Origin: Butyrivibrio sp. M55
GTDB taxonomy: Bacteria > Bacillota > Clostridia > Lachnospirales > Lachnospiraceae
Assembly (NCBI RefSeq): GCF_900116865.1
Contig: NZ_FPCD01000020.1
Location: forward strand, 1 to 57,711
Direction of reading: 5' to 3'
Length of the DNA stretch: 57,711 nt
Below the pieces are notes generated by a model. The model ran no database searches. It saw only the letters and a program-made list of their open reading frames with translations, and was not told where the DNA came from. This document shows positions 50,313 through 56,703 of this stretch, piece after piece. The position numbers were made by a program, and so were the translations under genes. The stretch's first letter is position 1. The number at the start of each line of letters is the position of its first letter.

Positions 50313-51245
50313 TCAAATGGCACAATCAAATAAGTTTATTTGCCCTTTTATCTGTCCTTTTCTTTTAAGACGATAGCCAAGCCTTCTATACTCTTTATAT
50401 ACAGGCTCCCAAATTAGTTCGCATTGCTTTCTCTCATTAGGAAAAAATTGTCCTAAAGTATCAAGCGTCTGCTGTAAGTCTATATTGTAAGGACATCCCT
50501 TACATCCAGTCCTTTTAAAGTTATAAGGCGGATAATATAGCTTACAAAGCTTAATGTTTTCATGCTTTATGAAGTATTCTTCCCATTGAGAATCACATGC
50601 TGTAAGAGGCTGAAAATGTTTTCCAAAAGCAGCATCTACAAAACACTTGGCATTATTTCTTCCACCTTTTTCATCCCCAAGAATCCCAATAAAACATATT
50701 GGTCTGTCACTTCTTCTTGCATAGTCTTCCATGGGTTTTTCTTTCATGTTATAACAGCATTTCTTGCTACATTTGAGCTTAAATTCAGGAGTAAACTGAT
50801 ACTTTAAAATATCAGGACATCCAAAAGTCTTGCGGTTTTCTTCGGGATTTAGATATCTATCAACGGTCTTACACATACCATTTCGCTGATAGATATCAAC
50901 GTACATAGAATGTTCCTTTGACTTAAAGGGATAACCATCTCTTTCTAAAGCTGCTTTAACATTTACAGAAGGCTTTATTATCTCTATCCTTGGATCATTC
51001 TTTTGCAGCTCAAGAACAAAGTCTCTTACTGCGTTAAGTTCTATTCCGGTATTAGCATATATCCTTGGGATTTTATTTCCAGGAATAGCAAGATCTACAA
51101 GATAGGAGAGGACAGAAGAATCTTTTCCTCCAGAAAAAGATATATAGCACTTATCTTCTCCATACATTTCTATAATACTCTTTATTTTTATGATGCGGTC
51201 AAATGTAAGAAATTCATTATCTGCATCACATCTTATAAAGTTCAT
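50313..51245 (-). CDS. PAPS-reductase-like adenine nucleotide alpha hydrolase
   Basis: About 310 residues from MNFIRCDADNEF. The PP-loop SFSGGKDSSVLSYLVDL lies near residue 40. Cys clusters KCSKKCCY and TGCKGCPYN could bind a metal cluster. The family includes PAPS reductases and phage proteins of the same fold that modify nucleic acids or thiolate substrates; the surroundings suggest an element-borne version, not sulfur assimilation. The start lacks a good ribosome binding site. Confidence 0.75.
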   Translation of the reverse strand: MNFIRCDADNEFLTFDRIIKIKSIIEMYGEDKCYISFSGGKDSSVLSYLVDLAIPGNKIPRIYANTGIELNAVRDFVLELQKNDPRIEIIKPSVNVKAALERDGYPFKSKEHSMYVDIYQRNGMCKTVDRYLNPEENRKTFGCPDILKYQFTPEFKLKCSKKCCYNMKEKPMEDYARRSDRPICFIGILGDEKGGRNNAKCFVDAAFGKHFQPLTACDSQWEEYFIKHENIKLCKLYYPPYNFKRTGCKGCPYNIDLQQTLDTLGQFFPNERKQCELIWEPVYKEYRRLGYRLKRKGQIKGQINLFDCAI

Positions 51246-51255
51246 AAACACCACT

Positions 51256-51540
51256 AACGATTTCTCGTTTCGTGGATAAAGCTACAACCGCCGTGGTCAT
51301 ATTCTTGTTATTAGTTAGTAACGCTCGCAACAAGTTCTTACGGCATGAGTGCCGATTTAACTTGTCCGTTACAACCGACACTCCGTAGCTTTTTATTTAA
51401 AATTGCCAGCCTAAAGTTTTTTTCCTGAGGACTTGATACCTCCTGACAATTCCCTCTCTTCACCATGCTAGTCTCAAGGGAACCTCGGTCTACCGAGGCT
51501 TCGTTTATTCCTTTCTTGTTGAATTTATTGATAGTTTCTT
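51256..51540 (-). other. Structured element between two genes, possible mobile-element RNA or end
   Basis: Read on the - strand it has CCTCGGT-AGA-CCGAGG (51483-51498), TTCCCT/AGGGAA (51450-51482), GAGG/CCTC (51427-51442), CGGCA-CTCA-TGCCG (51341-51354) and CTTGTT/AACAAG (51304-51334). A 75-codon frame crosses part of it (51338-51565), but its composition fits structured RNA better. Such segments occur at right ends of IS200/IS605-type elements, where guide RNAs are made, but no transposase or TnpB gene is present. The identity is uncertain. Confidence 0.4.
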
Positions 51541-51554
51541 CATATACAGCTCCT

Positions 51555-52154
51555 TTATACTGCAATGCAGTGTTTAGTAGCTATCACTTTAACCATTCTG
51601 CTGTACCTTGCATTAAGATTGAATGTCTCCTCCTTGGAACGAACAACAATCTTTCCACGGGCGTCTGTGATAAAAAACAATACATTCTGAGTTCCATCAC
51701 CGTTGTTGTAGATAGACTGAAATGTTATCCCATAACCATTTGGTAACTTAACGGGATTATCCTCTCTGCATGAAAGATTGTAGTGCCTGTCTCTTTCCAT
51801 GCGGTTTTTCTGAATCTTAAAGACTTCTTCCCACTTTTTTTCTCTTTCTTTTTCTTCAAGGTCGTATTTTGCTTTTGCAAGATCAAGATCCTCTTTGATT
51901 GAAGAAGCAACGGCCTTGATCCTGTCATATATTGTTATATCCTCTTCGCCAATAGTCCCAAGCTCTATGTCTAAGATAGGAGTGTTAAGTTTTGTATCAG
52001 TAACAAGAAAGCCAACATTATTGACAATGACTCTATCCTCGATACTGAATAAATCTTCACAGTCCCTTACTCCGTAAACAAAATAGCCTTTTTTTCTGAG
52101 CGCATCGATAAGTACCTGCTCCCAGCAAAAGAAATCTGTATAGTAATATTTCAT
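51555..52154 (-). CDS. Hypothetical protein with central coiled coil
   Basis: A 199-residue protein after a good GGAG site. It has an N-terminal alpha/beta segment (YYTDFFCWEQVLIDALRKKGYFVYGVRD), a charged helix (about 95-130, KYDLEEKEREKKWEEVF), and a C-terminal beta region (YGITFQSIYNNGDGTQNVLFFI). No family is recognised. It is cotranscribed with the 114-residue protein upstream. Confidence 0.6.
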   Translation of the reverse strand: MKYYYTDFFCWEQVLIDALRKKGYFVYGVRDCEDLFSIEDRVIVNNVGFLVTDTKLNTPILDIELGTIGEEDITIYDRIKAVASSIKEDLDLAKAKYDLEEKEREKKWEEVFKIQKNRMERDRHYNLSCREDNPVKLPNGYGITFQSIYNNGDGTQNVLFFITDARGKIVVRSKEETFNLNARYSRMVKVIATKHCIAV

Positions 52155-52166
52155 ATTTATGTCTCC

Positions 52167-52511
52167 TTATACCGCTTTGCGGTTAATCTGTTTACTTCTT
52201 CCTACACGATCTGCAAGATTGGGATAGAACTCCACGTATCTTTTGTGAAACTGTAAGCCGTCTATAACTTCGCCCTTCATTATAAGAAGCTTTTGCCAAC
52301 AACGGCCTCCATCGCTTACATAAACAATCTCGATGTCATATCTTTGATTAGCTTCATCGCTCCATGTGTTGTCTTCTACGGAAAGAAGCCTGACATCGTG
52401 ATAATCGTGTTTATCTGCATATTCCTTTATAAGACCAGTAATCTCACATACCTTTTCAAGGCTCCAACGGTTTAAAGAATCGTTGAGATTTATAAATTTT
52501 AGTCCGGTCAT
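52167..52511 (-). CDS. Hypothetical protein, 114 residues
   Basis: Starts at the ATG encoding MTGLKFINLND; GGAGG is nine bases upstream of this ATG, while an ATG three codons earlier touches GGAGG directly and is unlikely. The product has an alpha/beta pattern (VCEITGLIKEYADKHDYHDV, YDIEIVYVSDGGRCWQKLLI). It may be translationally coupled to a ten-codon leader peptide that ends over the ribosome binding site. No family is recognised. Confidence 0.6.
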   Translation of the reverse strand: MTGLKFINLNDSLNRWSLEKVCEITGLIKEYADKHDYHDVRLLSVEDNTWSDEANQRYDIEIVYVSDGGRCWQKLLIMKGEVIDGLQFHKRYVEFYPNLADRVGRSKQINRKAV

Positions 52512-52516
52512 GGTCT

Positions 52517-52549
52517 TCATCCTCCTTTACATTGCCTTATCTTCTTCAT
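52517..52549 (-). CDS. Ten-residue leader peptide (candidate)
   Basis: MKKIRQCKGG, with AGGAGGTAAG seven bases upstream of its ATG. Its two Gly codons GGA GGA form the ribosome binding site of the next gene, and its TGA lies six bases before that start. Translation of the leader could therefore expose or mask that site. Confidence 0.45.
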   Translation of the reverse strand: MKKIRQCKGG

Positions 52550-52565
52550 TTTTTCTTACCTCCTA

Positions 52566-52745
52566 GTATGAAATTTTTGATAGTGATATATTTAAACGCC
52601 TTGAAACAGGCGAAACTTTAGAAAAATCTATTCGAAACGTCAAAAAAAAGAGCCACGGCTATAAAGCCATGACTCTTATAGATTTTTTACGTATAGTATT
52701 TGACGTTATAGATATTCTACCATAAGCGTAATATCGTTTCAACTT
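52566..52745 (-). promoter_or_regulatory. Boxed promoter and attenuator-like leader
   Basis: On the - strand TTGAAA, 17 bases, TAGAAT; the spacer carries TACGC-TTATG-GTAGA (52716-52730), the weakest box. The leader has ATAACGTCAAAT, then hairpin AAGAGTCATGGC-TTTATA-GCCGTGGCTCTT with TTTTTTT, then directly GACGTTTCG. ACGTCAAA and TTTGACGT pair perfectly over eight bases and would remove the U-run of the terminator. A GCCTGTTTCAAGGC stem follows. Confidence 0.7.
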
Positions 52746-52758
52746 CATTTTACAGCAA

Positions 52759-52886
52759 AAACCCGCCTATTGTTCCGTGAAAGGGTAGGAGAGTAGTAGT
52801 ATTGATGTTTCATACTGCTTTTGTAATCTTGGAACAGAGATGTCAACTACCCATCACCTAAAGGTAATAGGCTTGCGACGGGGGTG
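52759..52886 (+). ncRNA. IS200/IS605-type right-end / omega-RNA-like structured element
   Basis: Nested pairs are seen on the + strand: CCCG/CGGG (52762-52765 with 52879-52882), GCCTATT/AATAGGC (52765-52771 with 52866-52872), GTTCC/GGAAC (52772-52776 with 52831-52835) and AGTAGTAT/ATACTGCT. GGGTAG/CTACCC (52783-52788 with 52847-52852) crosses one helix and would form a pseudoknot. The 3' part CAACTACCCATCACCTAAAGG resembles the ends of IS200/IS605 elements with TnpB guide RNAs. No tnpB is nearby, so it may be a remnant or a solo element. Confidence 0.4.
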
Positions 52887-52946
52887 TTGCACTTCCTTTG
52901 CAAATTCAGCCTCTTAATAATATTCATAATTTATTATTTCTCTTTT

Positions 52947-53291
52947 TTAGACAATATCCCTTTTATCATCAACTTCTTCGACAATTATAGGAATCTCTAT
53001 TTTCCCTGCAACTTCTTTGTAAAAGAGCTTAAAAATCTCACCTTCTACAATCTTATAAGGGTATTCACACATATCGTTTCTATTTGACATTCGCCATACA
53101 TCATCACCAACTGCAATTCTTCCCCTTGATAGTGTGATTGCTGTAGTTCTTCTTCCGGTCTCAATTTCCTCGACATAAAATTTTCTGTATAGACCGGGAG
53201 TTGATGTCCTAAACTCTCTTTTGCGCTTCATTCTTGCTTCATACATACATGAATTGCCGTAAGAAGTAGAAACAATGATGTTTCTCTTCAT
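52947..53291 (-). CDS. Hypothetical protein, 114 residues
   Basis: Starts after AAAGGAGGATCA. The product is basic in the N-terminal half and beta-rich (IIVSTSYGNSCMYEARMKRKREF, TTAITLSRGRIAVGDDVWRM). No family is recognised. It is the only gene downstream of the leader at 53292-53516. Confidence 0.6.
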   Translation of the reverse strand: MKRNIIVSTSYGNSCMYEARMKRKREFRTSTPGLYRKFYVEEIETGRRTTAITLSRGRIAVGDDVWRMSNRNDMCEYPYKIVEGEIFKLFYKEVAGKIEIPIIVEEVDDKRDIV

Positions 53292-53516
53292 TGATCCTCC
53301 TTTCTCAAAACTGCTCCTATATAGAGAGCTGTTACCTATCGACTCATATTTATTTTTTTACAAGAGCCAAACTCATTGAGATACGTTTAGATGAGACTTA
53401 TCCAATCGAAAAAAGCCCATATTTTCGGCAAAATACACTGAAAATACGGGCTTCTTTTAACTCTGTTTTTTTTACTTTAAAAATAGTATACTATAAGTGT
53501 ATTTATAATACAAGAG
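53292..53516. promoter_or_regulatory. Divergent boxed promoter and terminator-containing leader
   Basis: On the - strand TTGTAT, 17 bases, TATACT; box TACAC-TTATA-GTATA (53487-53501) fills the spacer. The - transcript then meets hairpin GAAGCCCGTATTTTC...GAAAATATGGGC with TTTTTT (about 53405-53455) and a further 110 untranslated bases. The same box is 22 bases upstream of the + strand gene at 53523, which could share it. Confidence 0.6.
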
Positions 53517-53522
53517 GTGGCT

Positions 53523-54227
53523 ATGATAAAAATAAAGACTATAGTTCCAGCTATAAATGAACAGTTAAAGTACGAAGCTCCTGACGTGATATTTGTCAAT
53601 GAGATGATCAAAGAAAAAAATAAGATTGATAAAAAAGTCAGCAGAGTAGTTCTTGCTATAGAAGATAACGACATGAAAACAGCCCGAAACGAATCCAGCA
53701 AGGCAATTTTTAGCTGTCAAAAACTTGAACAACATCTTAGATCATTTCCAAAGTTTTTTGGGTTTCCCGAAGCTTTAAATGAGATAAAAAACGAATTAGC
53801 AAAAGCTGCCAATATATCATTCGATATATTGGATGATGATGTTCTCCGCATAACCCTCCCTGAGCTGTTCCCGGTGCGCTTCAGGGGCGGAGTAATGACG
53901 GAGCAGTATGATAATGTCAGAAGCAGATATGTAGCCGCGTTTGATGAATTCTTTACAAAAAACTCCTTTAAAAGATATAAAGATAGGGTAGTGGTACTTT
54001 ATAAGAGCATTTATAAATCTATAAATGATGTTCTTGATTATGATAATTTTGATCTTAAGCAGATAACAGACTTTATCTCAACTTATTGCCTGATAGACGA
54101 TAATCCAAGCCGCATGATAGCAGTATCAGACTATGATATAGGAGAGGAGGAACACTCTGAAGTACATATAATCCCCTTATCAAAGTTTGATTTCTACTCC
54201 AAAGATATCTTTAGGCAAAAGGATTGA
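53523..54227 (+). CDS. Hypothetical protein, 234 residues
   Basis: Starts at the ATG after AAGAGGTGG. It is a cytosolic, mostly helical, charged protein (IKTIVPAINEQLKYEAPDVI... FPEALNEIKNELAKAANISF) with an acidic C-terminal part. It is one of the few + strand genes in the right half, and it converges on the tyrosine recombinase gene with 17 bases of overlap. No family is recognised. Confidence 0.6.
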   Translation: MIKIKTIVPAINEQLKYEAPDVIFVNEMIKEKNKIDKKVSRVVLAIEDNDMKTARNESSKAIFSCQKLEQHLRSFPKFFGFPEALNEIKNELAKAANISFDILDDDVLRITLPELFPVRFRGGVMTEQYDNVRSRYVAAFDEFFTKNSFKRYKDRVVVLYKSIYKSINDVLDYDNFDLKQITDFISTYCLIDDNPSRMIAVSDYDIGEEEHSEVHIIPLSKFDFYSKDIFRQKD

Positions 54228-55227
54228 TATCTTTTCCTTCTGCATTGAGATTTCTGCTATTTTTAATCTCATCTTTGGCTGCTTTAGCGTAGATATTGGT
54301 TGTCGTGATATTTTTATGCGACAACCTTTTTTGCACTAATAAAAGATTATTATCTGATTTTCTATATAAAGTCATGGCAAAACTTGAACGCATCTTATGT
54401 GGCGATATCTTATCTGCCTTTTTGGGTACGGAGAGCATAGCATATTTTTTTGTCATGACTTCTACCATCCTTACCGATATACGTTCGCCGCTACTTGATA
54501 CAAATAAAGGATCTTTTTCTAAAGCCCCTTCAGCTTTCCTTTTAGATACCAGCATATCAAGTAGCTCCGCAACAAGATCGCTGTAATAGACCGTTTCTAC
54601 CTTTCCACCTTTTCTAAGCACGCATACACTAAATTCTTCTATATCTACATCCTTGATACTTATTCCGGTAAGCTCTGAAACTCTAAGTCCTGTATCTAAC
54701 AGAAGAGAGTATAAGACATAATCTCTGAGCTTATAATGTTCGTGATGCTTAAGCTGTCTATTTGTCATGCCTGTTCCGTGATATACGCAATCAAGAAATG
54801 CTTTCTGTTCATCATCTGTAAGATATACAAGTTCCTTTTCTTCTAATTTTACCTTTGAAGATCCTGCGATTGGATTCTTTTTAAGACCTTTTTTTTCACA
54901 TAGATAGGAGAAGAGTACTGAGAGAGTTGCTTTTTTACGGGCCAGTGTCTTTTTCTCTAAATTTTTTCCAAGAGTAACAAGAAAGTTGTTTATATCATCG
55001 GATGTTATGTTATCTAAATCACTGATGGAAATATTTTCCTTCTTAAGCTCATCAAAATCCTTGTGGTTTAAAATAATCCAATCGAGAAAGTAGCTAATAT
55101 CCTTGGAATACTCATACATGGTAGAATATGCTGTTTCAGTGCCTTTTCCATAAATAAAATCCTGGCAATACTCAGGTAGAGTCTCCAGAATCTTATTTGT
55201 CTTTTCTGCATAGGTATTCTTATCCAT
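54211..55227 (-). CDS. Tyrosine recombinase (XerC/XerD-like)
   Basis: About 338 residues from the ATG after GAGG. The N-terminal SAM-like domain covers residues 15-110. Catalytic residues are visible: R in LLDTGLRVSELTG, K in LRKGGKVETVYY, H-x-x-R in HKMRSSFAM, H in RLSHKNITTTN and Y in NIYAKA. The HKMR in place of the usual HxLRHT is a small deviation. It is encoded with a 97-residue protein (eight-base overlap). It may resolve plasmid dimers or invert or integrate DNA at the adjacent inverted repeat. Confidence 0.85.
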   Translation of the reverse strand: MDKNTYAEKTNKILETLPEYCQDFIYGKGTETAYSTMYEYSKDISYFLDWIILNHKDFDELKKENISISDLDNITSDDINNFLVTLGKNLEKKTLARKKATLSVLFSYLCEKKGLKKNPIAGSSKVKLEEKELVYLTDDEQKAFLDCVYHGTGMTNRQLKHHEHYKLRDYVLYSLLLDTGLRVSELTGISIKDVDIEEFSVCVLRKGGKVETVYYSDLVAELLDMLVSKRKAEGALEKDPLFVSSSGERISVRMVEVMTKKYAMLSVPKKADKISPHKMRSSFAMTLYRKSDNNLLLVQKRLSHKNITTTNIYAKAAKDEIKNSRNLNAEGKDINPFA

Positions 55228-55513
55228 TTTTACCTCGTTTCCTTGCTCTGTATTCCCTATCATATGCAGATGTTGTTTTTCTGCGGTTTTCCTCGTACTT
55301 GATAAATTCGTCTACCGTCATAAGCCACTGGCATATCTTTGTAGATATCATGTCAGATGTTGGTTTGCATAAACATTTCTTTTTTTCAACATCATCTGCT
55401 GATAAAAACACTTTCTTTGATTGGCAATAATAAACCGGGTTAATACACTCAGAATTATTAAGACCTATATATTTAATTGTTGAATTATTTTTGTTTAAAT
55501 ATTTATCATCCAT
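55220..55513 (-). CDS. Small Cys-containing protein cotranscribed with the recombinase
   Basis: A 97-residue protein with several Cys (SECINPVYYCQSKKVF, KKKCLCKPTSDM) that could bind zinc, and a basic C-terminus. The ATG at 55513 is about seven bases after a perfect TATAAT, so the message may be leaderless. It overlaps the recombinase gene by eight bases. It may be an accessory or directionality factor; no family is recognised. Confidence 0.5.
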   Translation of the reverse strand: MDDKYLNKNNSTIKYIGLNNSECINPVYYCQSKKVFLSADDVEKKKCLCKPTSDMISTKICQWLMTVDEFIKYEENRRKTTSAYDREYRARKRGKNG

Positions 55514-55549
55514 GAAACTATTATAGCAGGGCACCGTTTGACTGTCCAA
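55513..55549 (-). promoter_or_regulatory. Promoter directly abutting a start codon
   Basis: TTGGAC (55544-55549), 18 bases, TATAAT (55520-55525) on the - strand. The expected start point coincides with the A of ATG 55513. The -35 touches the inverted repeat at 55549-55588, so a protein bound there could control the recombinase. Confidence 0.55.
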
Positions 55550-55588
55550 ACAATTATGCGGAAAATATATGTTTTTCGCATAATTGTT
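55549..55588. repeat. 17-bp inverted repeat next to the tyrosine recombinase
   Basis: AACAATTATGCGGAAAA (55549-55565) and TTTTTCGCATAATTGTT (55572-55588) pair with one mismatch around TATATG. No T-run follows, so it is not a typical terminator. A 6-base centre flanked by palindromic arms is the layout of a tyrosine recombinase core site. It could also be an operator for the adjacent promoter. Confidence 0.6.
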
Positions 55589-56228
55589 ATATAATTTTTG
55601 AAATCCCCTGATATGTGTGTATATTGTTTGGCTCTAAATTATTAAGATATTCTCTGTAACCATCAGGATTTAGTTCAATTGCACGATCTGACCATCCAGG
55701 TTTCTTTCCCGCTGCAAAATATGATGAGATTTTTACCACTGAAAAAGCAAGATATCCGGTAATAGCTGCCATTAATGAACATACGATCGCATATATCGTA
55801 GAATACTTCATAAATACAATGCAAAAAAACACGTATACGGCTCCAAGTAATGCTGATGATAAAACATATCCTTTAAGACTTCCATAAATCCCTGCCTTTG
55901 ATATAGAAACAAGATCCGCGTTGGTATATGGAGCGTATTCATTGGAGAAATATACTCGACCAAGTGCACCTTTCATTTCAAATTTTTTCCATAATTTTAT
56001 AGGAATCAACCTTATAATCACTTTATTATCTTTCCAGTAAAACTCGCGTTTTCCACTAATAAATAGTGTACTTAATAAAATGATTGCATCACACTTGTCT
56101 CGTTTATAAGCCTCTTTATAGTGGTTTATTTCATGAACAAAGGTTGCAAATCTAGCTGCAAGGTATTCAAATACAGCTATAAATAGGATAACACTGATAA
56201 ATATCTGAAAAAAATAGATAAAATCCAT
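55587..56228 (-). CDS. Membrane protein with HExxH motif, possible M50-like protease
   Basis: About 213 residues from the ATG after AGGAGG. It has an N-terminal transmembrane helix with HEINHYKEA just after it, a cytosolic part, two further helices (about 125-165), and a LNPDG motif near the C-terminus. HExxH plus NPDG is the zinc-ligand pattern of site-2 (M50) proteases, but the spacing and small size make this uncertain. It has its own boxed promoter. Confidence 0.5.
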   Translation of the reverse strand: MDFIYFFQIFISVILFIAVFEYLAARFATFVHEINHYKEAYKRDKCDAIILLSTLFISGKREFYWKDNKVIIRLIPIKLWKKFEMKGALGRVYFSNEYAPYTNADLVSISKAGIYGSLKGYVLSSALLGAVYVFFCIVFMKYSTIYAIVCSLMAAITGYLAFSVVKISSYFAAGKKPGWSDRAIELNPDGYREYLNNLEPNNIHTYQGISKII

Positions 56229-56241
56229 AAATACTTCCTCC

Positions 56242-56278
56242 TGTATAACCATTATACGCTTATTGTGTATTTTGAAAT
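56242..56278 (-). promoter_or_regulatory. Boxed promoter of the HExxH membrane protein
   Basis: TATAAT on the - strand is overlapped by TACAC-AATAA-GCGTA (56255-56269). A -35 is less clear (GATTTC at 17 bases or TTTCAA at 15). Confidence 0.5.
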
Positions 56279-56282
56279 CCAT

Positions 56283-56504
56283 TTATGCCGTTATTGGCCT
56301 TCTCTGCCGTTTTACAAAGCTTATCATTGCAATATCAACACATCACTTTAATGACAGATATTTTTTTAAGAAAAAAAGCAATACCTTTGTATCACTTTTT
56401 TAAGATTAACTATCTATATAACACACTTCCTCGCAGTGATCATCTCTGGAGTTAAACTGTTTTAACAATATGCTATTACTACTGCCTATAGCATTTTCTC
56501 AAGA
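56283..56504. other. Gene-free stretch of about 220 bases
   Basis: No ORF, strong hairpin or known signal was found here beyond A/T runs. It separates the HExxH membrane protein from the fragment of a surface protein. Confidence 0.5.
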
Positions 56505-56678
56505 TTATCCAATTTCAAATACTTCTACACAAAAATGGCCTTTACGATACCCTTGTCCACGACAATAAAAATTAATTGTGGATGCTATCCCATTTGTTGC
56601 GACTACAGTATAACCATTGCTGTTTCTAAGCACTCTCATACCTGACGGAACATTGACATCAATAGAATAATGCGATCT
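56505..56678 (-). pseudogene. Orphan C-terminal fragment of a surface-protein-like gene
   Basis: A 57-codon frame between two stops encodes SIDVNVPSGMRVLRNSNGYT, then a segment ending in HFCVEVFEIG, and looks like a beta-rich protein end. The only ATG is internal, without a ribosome binding site. It lies immediately after the fibre-like gene and is probably the remains of an earlier or alternative C-terminus. Confidence 0.45.
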
Positions 56679-56703
56679 TTATCCTTCACGATCTGCTGCT
56701 GGT

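Noticed and set aside
51338..51565. 75-codon frame as a protein gene
   Set aside because: It overlaps several perfect hairpins and the 5' region lacks a ribosome binding site; composition fits structured RNA or an element end better.
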